From the NCBI GenBank assembly GCA_001567105.1, contig LMZR01000045.1, positions 58,438-122,437 of the forward strand: DNA of 64,000 bases, read 5' to 3'. Under the pieces are notes generated by a model. It was not told the origin of the DNA, ran no database searches, and saw nothing but the letters and a program-made list of their open reading frames with translations. Below are positions 57,882 through 64,000 of the stretch, piece after piece. This DNA is from Chloroflexi bacterium OLB14. GTDB taxonomy: Bacteria; Chloroflexota; Anaerolineae; Anaerolineales; Villigracilaceae. Each line of letters starts with the position of its first letter. The first letter of the stretch is position 1. The translations under genes were made by a program, and so were the position numbers.

Positions 57882-57990
57882 AGTATAGCGATGCCTATAT
57901 ATAGAATCTAGATACAGCTAGTAAATTTATTTTTTATTCCCACACAATTGATATTCAATCTCATTGTCATCTTCTATTCAACTTGATTGA
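57882..57990 (-). promoter_or_regulatory. Promoter E (DUF6686-like) and dyad in the 57.8-58.1 kb divergent gap
   Basis: Minus strand: TATACT (57887-57882), 17 bp, TAGATT (57910-57905). A TTCAA-N5-TTGA dyad is at 57977-57990. The gap 57779-58076 also holds a hairpin in the 5' leader. An ATTCAATCTCATTG stretch at 57953 partly matches the distal box at the spacing of promoters B and C. Confidence 0.6.
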
Positions 57991-58076
57991 TAAAAACACA
58001 AGAGATTTTGTAGATTTGATTAAGAGTTTGTTTAGAAACACTAAAAATGTAGAAACCGAAAATTTATAATCCAAAC

Positions 58077-58502
58077 ATGACCTATAATCTCATTGGACCC
58101 ATCTCTGCATTAGCAACTTTTCTTGGAATATGGGCAGGGCATGTTTTAGTAAGAGAAATTGAAAAACATTCCGCTTCCATTCTTCCCCCGTCATTTGGTT
58201 TTGCCATCTTAGGCATTGGGCTACTCGTTAGCACTTTTTTTACCTCCTCATTGATTCTTTCTGCTCCAATGGGAATCATAGGCATGACTGCATTATGGGA
58301 TGCCTATGAATTTTTTCGTCAAGAAAAAAGAATCAAACATGGGCACGCTCCAGCAAATCCACGTAACCCGCGTCATATAAAAATTTTGAAAGCACACACC
58401 ACAGCAACAACACTTGATTTATTAAACCGAAACCCCATTGGCAAACAAGTTAACGCAGAAGAAGCTCTTCAATTAATCACTTTGGAAGAACATACACAAT
58501 GA
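58077..58502 (+). CDS. DUF4491-like membrane protein
   Basis: 141 residues with three helices (LIGPISALATFLGIWAGHVLV; FAILGIGLLVSTFF; IILSAPMGIIGMTALW). The WDAYEFFRQEKRIKHGHAPANPRN part matches the conserved W-x3-E-x3-Q-x2-R-x3-G-x-x-P-NP pattern of DUF4491. The C-terminal hydrophilic tail (KAHTTATTLDLLNRNPIGK) may be family-specific. It overlaps the next DUF4491-like gene by ATGA. Confidence 0.7.
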   Translation: MTYNLIGPISALATFLGIWAGHVLVREIEKHSASILPPSFGFAILGIGLLVSTFFTSSLILSAPMGIIGMTALWDAYEFFRQEKRIKHGHAPANPRNPRHIKILKAHTTATTLDLLNRNPIGKQVNAEEALQLITLEEHTQ

Positions 58503-58831
58503 ACTGGTTTGGATTTTTAGTTGGCTTAGTAACTTTTGTGGTTATCGGGCTGGGATTCGTATGGGTGATTCGCGGCGAACGATATTTAGGCTATCTGTGG
58601 TGGCCCTACTTTATGGCATTGGGTATTGTTTTGGTCATCATTTCATTTTTCTTTCAAAACACTTGGGCATCTGTATTAACTGGAGTCATCGGTGGTTCTT
58701 TTATTTGGGGAGCAACAGAATTTAAGGAACAAGCCATTCGTGCAGAATTAGGTTGGTTTCCATTCAATGCAAAAAAAATACGCCCGCCATTTGAACACAT
58801 CATTAAGAAGTGGAAAGTTCCACACTTATAA
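58499..58831 (+). CDS. DUF4491-like membrane protein
   Basis: 110 residues, three helices. NWFGFLVGLVTFVVIGLGFVWVIRGERYLGYLWWPYFMALG and the ending WGATEFKEQAIRAELGWFPFNAKK match DUF4491. It pairs with the preceding relative and precedes dtxR by 239 bp. DUF4491 function is unknown. Its place between a heme protein group and a metalloregulator is the only clue. Confidence 0.78.
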   Translation: MNWFGFLVGLVTFVVIGLGFVWVIRGERYLGYLWWPYFMALGIVLVIISFFFQNTWASVLTGVIGGSFIWGATEFKEQAIRAELGWFPFNAKKIRPPFEHIIKKWKVPHL

Positions 58832-59032
58832 AATTATGCAAACGCTTTATGCGCGCTTGTTTAGCAACAGAATTGATGTGTTTCCAGCTAGTACATACAT
58901 AACCATTATCAAAAAATCTCTTATAAAATATTTATTTGATATTCCAAATTTTAGAATGTCGCGTAGTATAATTTCACAACCTAATAATCTAGATATTTGT
59001 AATAAAATTCGGATATATCCTATTACAAATCA

Positions 59033-59051
59033 TTTTCAATATGGTTGAAAA
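59033..59051. promoter_or_regulatory. Perfect dyad TTTTCAA-N5-TTGAAAA upstream of dtxR
   Basis: TTTTCAA-TATGG-TTGAAAA, 19 bp with 7-bp arms, ends 20 bp before the dtxR ATG. It matches the distal boxes of promoters B, C and D in 13-14 of 15 positions. The 239-bp gap 58832-59070 also has a weak TAGATA ... TATATC pair at 58991-59016. Confidence 0.65.
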
Positions 59052-59070
59052 TTTGGAGTAAGAAAGTTTT

Positions 59071-59766
59071 ATGACTGTTAGCCCCGCCATGCGACGTTAC
59101 GCCGCAGAAATTTATCGTTTACAACAAGATCACGAACAAGTGCCACTTTCGCTTTTAAGCTCACATGTGGATGCCTCAGCCCAAGCCATCTCTACCATGA
59201 TAAAACGCCTCAACAAAAGCGGATACTTGGTGCATGAACCCTATAAAGGTGTTCGGCTGACAGCTTCTGGCGAAAAAATTGCCATGCCCTCCTTACGCAG
59301 GCATCGGTTAACAGAAGTCTTCCTAGTCAAAATAATGAAATACGATTGGGCATCAGCACATGAGTTATCTGATGTGTTTGAGCGGGGAGTTAATGAAGAA
59401 TTAGAAGACCGCATGGATGAACTGGCAGGCAATCCCACACGTTGCCCGCACGGAGAACCGATACCGTCTAAAGACGGAATCATGCCGCAGGTCAAAGATG
59501 AAGCGTTGATCGAAGTTCCATCTGGATCAGATTGCATTATTAGTCGTGTGCGGACACATGATATTGATAAATTAAGATACATCGCCGAAATTGGTTTAGT
59601 ACCTGGCACACCTTTTCATTTATTTAGTTGTGCGCCATTCAAAGGTCCGTTACGCTTGCAAATGAAACCACAAGACCATTTGATCGGGTATGAACTGGCT
59701 AGTTCAATTTGGGTAGAAGTTCCGAAACGGGGTGTTGGCAATACACCGTTACCTTTCAAAAAATAA
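59071..59766 (+). CDS. DtxR/MntR-family metalloregulator
   Basis: 231 residues: winged HTH (about 5-70), dimer/metal domain (71-130) and a C-terminal FeoA/SH3-like domain (155-230, IAEIGLVPGTPFHLF, GYELASSIWVEV). Ancillary ligands H78, E82 and H97 are conserved. In the primary site, DtxR positions 102/105/106 are D101, E104 and R105, so the usual His is an Arg. CPHGEPIP follows, as in IdeR-type proteins. GGAG lies 13 nt before the ATG. It may bind the dyads nearby. Confidence 0.92.
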   Translation: MTVSPAMRRYAAEIYRLQQDHEQVPLSLLSSHVDASAQAISTMIKRLNKSGYLVHEPYKGVRLTASGEKIAMPSLRRHRLTEVFLVKIMKYDWASAHELSDVFERGVNEELEDRMDELAGNPTRCPHGEPIPSKDGIMPQVKDEALIEVPSGSDCIISRVRTHDIDKLRYIAEIGLVPGTPFHLFSCAPFKGPLRLQMKPQDHLIGYELASSIWVEVPKRGVGNTPLPFKK

Positions 59767-59769
59767 GAA

Positions 59770-59800
59770 GAGCCCGATAACTAGGCTCTTCTTGTTAATT
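59770..59800. terminator. Bidirectional terminator between convergent dtxR and cupin
   Basis: AAGAAGAGCC/GGCTCTTCTT stem with a 9-nt loop. T-rich on one side and A-rich on the other, so it can serve both genes. Confidence 0.85.
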
Positions 59801-60130
59801 TTAGGCTCGTATCATTGTTAGTAACATTTTAAATGAGACGCGAGCATTCACCGCATGAGGTACATTGGCAGGTAAGAGGATAATAGAGCCTGCAGGAACA
59901 ATGTGTTCCTTATCTCCAATACGAATATCTGCTTCACCTTCTAATACTTGTACCAAAGCATCATAGGGAGCAGTATGTTCGCTTAAGCCTTCACCTTCTC
60001 CAAACGCAAACAAAGTAATTGTGCCTGTGGGTTTACTAACTAATGCACGGCTAACTACTGAGCCTGCTTGTGTAATAGCAAGTTCTTTAAGTTCTACAGG
60101 AGATTCGGATAGTTCAAGTTTTTGTGCCAT
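59801..60130 (-). CDS. Cupin-domain protein
   Basis: 109-residue single cupin barrel: GEGLSEHTAPYDALVQVLEGEADIRIGD and AGSIILLPANVPHAVNA. Of the usual metal ligands, H in SEHTAPYDA and H in VPHAV are present; the Glu/Gln pair is VQVLEGE. It may bind metal or a small ligand. It is 16 bp downstream of the methyltransferase, so co-transcribed. Confidence 0.87.
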   Translation of the reverse strand: MAQKLELSESPVELKELAITQAGSVVSRALVSKPTGTITLFAFGEGEGLSEHTAPYDALVQVLEGEADIRIGDKEHIVPAGSIILLPANVPHAVNARVSFKMLLTMIRA

Positions 60131-60146
60131 ATTTTCACCTTTGTTT

Positions 60147-60962
60147 TTATAATTTTACCGCTACAATCGCAATAGCCGAAAGATGTTGTGCATAACGATT
60201 AAAGACACCTCGCATTTGAAGTACACGCTTTAAGGCAGAAGGATTAGAGAGAATGTTGAATGCAATGCGTAAAGTTCTTAAAAGACCTTCATCTGCAATC
60301 ATACGGGGGAATTTAATCAAGTGCATTGGGTTTGTATGAATAAATTCCACTTTCAAGCCTGCTTCTTGAAGTAACATTTTCCATTCTTCAACAGTTAGTG
60401 GGCGAGCATTCACTCGAATAGATTGCGCTAGTTCGTACTGAATTTCTTTTTTTAATTCTTCCGCAATGCCATCTGGCTTCAAACATAATTCGTGAATGCC
60501 GTATCGCCCGCCATGTTTTAGCAAGCGAATTGCCTCGCGAATAATGCGCTTCTTTTGCACATCTGATTGCATTGTAAGCATTGCTTCTCCATAGACAATT
60601 GAAGCACTTTCGTTCTCTAATCCATTTTTTAGAACATCTCCAACTTTAACTTGTTGTGTGGGAGCGTTCAAAATTTGGCGGGTTTCTTGGACAGCTTTTT
60701 CATCACGCTCTAAGCCTATATAACTCTGTGGGTTGTTATGTAAGACTAAGCCAGCGGTAAACCCTAAACCAGGGGCAAACTCGACAACATCATCATTATT
60801 AGTAATGTTAAGTGCTTGCACTAGTTTTTCAGTTAATTCACGTCCACCCGGTCGTAAAACGCGTTTGCCCATACGCGCTAAAATCCAATGACCTGGGGCT
60901 TTGCTTAAATCAACGGCTTTTAAGCTTTCTTCAGCATGGTATTCTATTTCAATTTCATCCAT
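60147..60962 (-). CDS. Class I SAM-dependent methyltransferase
   Basis: 271 residues with SAM motif VVEFAPGLGFTAGLVL, acidic GLERDEKAV, and LKHGGRYGIHEL. The N-terminus (ESLKAVDLSKAPGHWILARMGKRVLRPGGRELTEKLV) is a recurring arrangement in small methyltransferases of metal-linked loci. The substrate is unknown. GGAG lies 8 nt before the ATG, and promoter D lies upstream with a leader of about 145 nt. Confidence 0.85.
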   Translation of the reverse strand: MDEIEIEYHAEESLKAVDLSKAPGHWILARMGKRVLRPGGRELTEKLVQALNITNNDDVVEFAPGLGFTAGLVLHNNPQSYIGLERDEKAVQETRQILNAPTQQVKVGDVLKNGLENESASIVYGEAMLTMQSDVQKKRIIREAIRLLKHGGRYGIHELCLKPDGIAEELKKEIQYELAQSIRVNARPLTVEEWKMLLQEAGLKVEFIHTNPMHLIKFPRMIADEGLLRTLRIAFNILSNPSALKRVLQMRGVFNRYAQHLSAIAIVAVKL

Positions 60963-61113
60963 TTTTTCTCCTTGCTATAAGCTATCTCAATAACGATTAA
61001 TTATTGAGAAGGGAATTGAGTATCCAAAGGCGAAGCAACCTTATAATTGTGATGGAGATTACTCGCCGCAACAAACATGATTTGGCATGATGGAAATATA
61101 TTTATGATGTGGC

Positions 61114-61198
61114 AGTATATCTCTATAGAAAAATAGAATCTAGATAAACCTATTAATTTGATTTTCAATAAAGATGAAAATAGTTTCAATTAGGTTGA
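61114..61198 (-). promoter_or_regulatory. Promoter D (methyltransferase-cupin): TATACT/TAGATT core plus distal dyad
   Basis: Minus strand: TATACT (61119-61114), 17 bp, TAGATT (61142-61137). The dyad TTTCAATTAGGTTGA is at 61184-61198, 41 bp from the core. The gap 61001-61238 is otherwise A+T-rich and noncoding. Confidence 0.7.
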
Positions 61199-61238
61199 GG
61201 TTTAATAAAAGAATATGCCTGCACCAAGGCATATTGGG

Positions 61239-63121
61239 TTAACTCGCTTCATCTTTTTTTAGTGCATGTTTTTTCTTTTTAAGACGAGCAGGTTTTCTTT
61301 TCAAAATATTAACTGGCTTTGTGAGAATATCTCGCCTGAGCCAGCCTGTTTCACGAACATGTTCTTCTTGTAGGCGTCCAAGTCTGGCTTCCATCACTGC
61401 GGAGCGACCTAAATAGCCGACTAATTTATAAGGAGAGTGACGGTCTACTACAGGCAGACGCCCAACATCGTTACGCAACATTTTCCCAACAGCATCATAA
61501 AGTAACTCATCGGGGTATGTGACAACTGGTTCATCATTGCCTGCTTCAAGCACTGTTTTTTCAGTATTGGCATCTTCTGCCAAGGCTTCGACGATATCAC
61601 CCCAAGTGATAATACCTGCAAGTTGATTTCCTTTGACGATTGGAAATGCTTGATGACGAATATAATCTGGGTCGCCGCCTGTAACATAATTTGCAATTTC
61701 TTTCACAGTCATGGTCGCTGGTAGCGAGGTTGGACCAGCATCCATGACTTCACTTACGCGTACTTGTTGCAAGATATCTGGTTCATAATCAAGATGAATG
61801 CGTAAGCCACGGCGGGCTAATTTTTCAGTCATAATTGAATTGCGCATTAAGAGAATCGAAACACCATCTGCTATAACGCATACCAACATCAAAGGCAGAA
61901 TGGCGTTATAGTCACGCGTCATTTCGAAGGCAAAAATGATAAGTGTGAAAGTTGCACGTGAAGCAGAACCAAAAACTGCTGCCATGCCCACTAAGGCACA
62001 AGCGGCAGGAGATAAATTGGCACTTGGAAATATTTGATTAATTATCAGAGCAAAAGCTCCGCCTAAAGCAGCACCGATCATAAAAAGTGGAGCAAGCAAG
62101 CCGCCCGAAGTCCCCGAACCGAGTGAAAGTATCAGTGCTAGACTCTTAAAAATCATAATAGATAATAAAACATTTAATGCCAAGCGAGCGTTCAAGATAT
62201 CTGAAATTGTTTCATACCCTACGCCAATAACGCGAGGGAAGAAATAACCGATGACACCCAAAGCCAATCCGCCAATGGCTGGATGCCAAAGAGAATCAAA
62301 TGGTAGAAGTTCAAATAAATCTTCAACCCAATATAGTAAATTGCTAAAGCCAACAGCAACAGAACCGCATAAAAGCCCGAGCAAAATATAATAAGGCAAA
62401 GCATTAGGGATGCCAAAATCTGCTACTGTGAATGTAAACATAGGACCTGTACCCATTAACCAAAGGTGAACAGTGGTGGCAAGTGTGCTGGCAATTACTA
62501 ATGGGATAAAAGAACGTGATTTAAATTCAAATAATAAAAGTTCAATAGCAAGGATTACAGCCGCAATAGGTGCGCTAAAAGTTGCCGCCATGCCCGCCGC
62601 CGCACCACAGGCTAATAAGACTTTTCGTTCTGAAGCGGTTGTGTGGAGTAATTGCCCAATCAATGAGCCGAGCGCGCCACCTGTTTGAATAATTGGTCCT
62701 TCCGCACCAAAGGGCCCGCCTGTGCCTATTGCAATTGCGGCTGAAATTGGCTTCAGAATCGCTACGCGAGGTTGGATGCGACTACGATTTATTAACACGG
62801 CTTCCATTGCTTCTGGAATTCCATGACCTTTAATTTTAGGAGAACCATACTTTGCCATAAAACCAACAATTACCCCGCCAATGGCTGGCACGATAATAAT
62901 CCACAGCCCTAAAGGTTTTCAATTAACTCTGGTAAAACAAGGCTAAAGCGTTGAAAAAAAACAAAATTCGTTATGATTGAAATTAATGAATATAAGCCAT
63001 AAGCCAAGAAACCTGCTAAAAGACCAATAAGTGCCGCTAAAAATGACACCAGCAAAATACGAAACCCGCCTGATGGATTAACATTGAGGTGTCTATAATC
63101 TATACTACTTCTTTCTACCAT
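61239..63121 (-). CDS. CLC chloride channel/transporter with CBS pair (one frameshift)
   Basis: Frames 62909-63121 (N-terminus) and 61239-62891 join near 62916, restoring KPLGLWIIIVPAIGGVIVG and about 627 residues. CLC signatures: GHGIPEA (GSGIP-like), GAEGPIIQTG with the gating Glu, and GTSGGLLAPLFMIGA. Two CBS domains (about 465-590) follow, then a Lys-rich tail. It moves Cl- or another anion across the membrane. Divergent from marR, whose operator lies between. Confidence 0.88.
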
Positions 63122-63155
63122 TTCTATACTCCTTAAATAAATTAGGCGTAGATTA

Positions 63156-63174
63156 TATATCGTAATACGATATA
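63156..63174. promoter_or_regulatory. MarR operator: 19-bp palindrome overlapping the marR -10
   Basis: TATATCGTAATACGATATA is a near-perfect palindrome in the 71-bp gap between CLC and marR. It overlaps TATAAT (63171-63176) for marR; TAGATT (63149-63154) is a possible -35. MarR proteins typically bind 16-20-bp palindromes at such a place. Confidence 0.7.
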
Positions 63175-63192
63175 ATGCAATAAGAGGAAATT

Positions 63193-63603
63193 ATGACACG
63201 TATTAAAAAAACAGAATATGAAAGCCTAGCGGCGTTCCGTTATGCGTTGAGACAATTCCTACATTTTAGTGAAGAGGCGGCACAAACTGTTGGGCTAACC
63301 CCACAACAACATCAGGCATTATTAGTGATTAAAGGATTCCCAGAACGAGACGAAATCACAATCAAAGAATTAGCTGAACGTTTACAGATTCGGCATCATA
63401 GTGCTGTTGGTCTGGCAGACAGATTAGTGGCACAAGGTTTGCTTAAACGCAAACAATCAGATACAGATAGACGACAGGTTTATGTGATGTTAACTGCACA
63501 AGGGCTGAGCATACTTGAGCAACTATCTTCTACACATAAAGAAGAATTGCGACGCATGTTGCCAGAATTACGTCGTTTGCTTGAACAGTTATCAGGTGAG
63601 TAA
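63193..63603 (+). CDS. MarR-family transcription regulator
   Basis: 136 residues. The winged helix has LTPQQHQALLVIKGFPERDEITIKELAERLQIRHHSAVGLADRLVAQGLLKRKQSDTDRRQVYVMLT, with the DxRxxxV wing motif. Likely autorepressor and regulator of the divergent CLC gene. AGAGGA precedes the ATG. Confidence 0.92.
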   Translation: MTRIKKTEYESLAAFRYALRQFLHFSEEAAQTVGLTPQQHQALLVIKGFPERDEITIKELAERLQIRHHSAVGLADRLVAQGLLKRKQSDTDRRQVYVMLTAQGLSILEQLSSTHKEELRRMLPELRRLLEQLSGE

Positions 63604-63656
63604 TAGATTATTAGACTTCTTGCATAAGTGTTCTAAACTGGCTGGCTATAATTTTT

Positions 63657-63735
63657 TTGCCGCAGATTACACGGACGATCACAGATGTTTTTAAAAGAAA
63701 TCAGTGTAAATCCGTGTAATTCGTGGCTAAAAGAG
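63657..63735. repeat. Inverted repeat GATTACACGGA/TCCGTGTAATTC
   Basis: 79-bp imperfect inverted repeat with GCCGCAGATTACACGGA and TCCGTGTAATTCGTGGC arms around a TTTTTAAAAG centre. Same general type as 36188 and 37993. It fills the gap between marR and the desulfurase-like gene. Confidence 0.8.
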
Positions 63736-63759
63736 ACTTTTACAAGAGGTCAATTTTGT

Positions 63760-64000
63760 TTAATTTCTTCCAATTTTCAACAAAGCATCTTTTAGGCGGG
63801 CAACTTCGTCCACTGTGTTGTAATGTGCCGCGCCGACTCGTACCATACCGCCTTGATCTTCTATACCTAATCTTTCGGTGACGTTAATGGCGTAATAATT
63901 TCCATCCCATACATAAATATTTTCTTTGGCTAATTTTTCTGCAATAACTCTGGGGTGAATGTCTTTAATCCGAAATGAAAATGTGGCCACACGTTCCTCC
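63760..64000 (-). CDS. Cysteine desulfurase-like protein (5' end outside window)
   Basis: C-terminal 79 codons of a PLP-dependent class V aminotransferase-fold protein (TIGR01976-like): HPRVIAEKLAKENIYVWDGNYYAINVTERLG followed by VRVGAAHYNTVDEVARLKDAL. The frame is open to the right edge. The PLP lysine and the catalytic Cys region lie outside the window, so activity cannot be judged. Confidence 0.8.
   Translation of the reverse strand, partial: EERVATFSFRIKDIHPRVIAEKLAKENIYVWDGNYYAINVTERLGIEDQGGMVRVGAAHYNTVDEVARLKDALLKIGRN

Noticed and set aside
58832..59070. A + strand coding frame of about 93 codons at 58767-59048
   Set aside because: It starts inside the DUF4491 gene in another frame, has no ribosome site and covers the dyad-bearing promoter of dtxR.
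63657..63735. Small structured RNA gene
   Set aside because: The inverted repeat has no promoter-like sequence and resembles the other gap-filling inverted repeats at 36188 and 37993.

Overview
This is an A+T-rich bacterial chromosome segment. The protein families point to Chloroflexota, probably class Anaerolineae: an F420-dependent LLM oxidoreductase, a DUF6391-type membrane protein, a bifunctional phosphoglucose/phosphomannose isomerase, ClpC, many large GT39-like membrane proteins, and no visible outer-membrane or LPS genes. This assignment is inferred from family content; there is no rRNA marker in the window, and I saw no tRNA, rRNA or CRISPR array.

Region 1 (1-22.2 kb) is an extracellular polysaccharide or glycan locus. 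It has NAD-dependent sugar epimerases, gmd, a UDP-sugar dehydrogenase, GT2 and GT4 glycosyltransferases, several GT39-like polytopic proteins, a Wzx-like flippase, a UPF0104 protein, methyltransferases and a winged-helix regulator. The regulator's promoter shares a near-identical operator-like element with the gmd promoter. Region 2 (22.2-41.6 kb) is housekeeping: type-4 UDG, rimI-tsaB-tsaE, a GT4, DUF951, an MBL hydrolase with a CRP/FNR regulator, a thioesterase, an M42 peptidase, a peroxiredoxin, an LLM oxidoreductase, an Ntn-hydrolase/small ORF/Doc-like group, mazG, clpC, msrA, dus, holA and an ATL protein. Region 3 (41.6-53.2 kb) has two more GT39-like genes, a VOC protein, DoxX/LUD with a divergent TetR, pgi/pmi, an S10 peptidase, rsmI and a Ser/Thr kinase. 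Region 4 (53.2-63.2 kb) looks like a metal and tetrapyrrole group: a MerR-type regulator, a PucC/BCD-family MFS carrier, a HutX/ChuX-like heme protein, a His-rich protein, rpsD, a small Cys/His protein, two DUF4491-like proteins, a DtxR-family regulator, a cupin, a methyltransferase, then a CLC channel and a divergent MarR. A cysteine-desulfurase-like gene runs off the right edge.

Three signals go beyond gene calling. First, four promoters in region 4 carry the same TAGATT-N17-TATACT core, and three of them have a TTTCAA-N5-TTGA dyad at a near-constant distance upstream; a perfect version of the dyad lies just upstream of dtxR. This looks like a local regulon. Second, gaps, and sometimes gene interiors, are filled with many unrelated twin-hairpin elements and with 7- or 8-nt tandem tracts, several of them translated in frame. 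Third, about twenty reading-frame breaks in otherwise well-conserved genes fall mostly in homopolymer runs. They look like sequencing indels rather than real pseudogenes, so the broken genes are annotated across the break.
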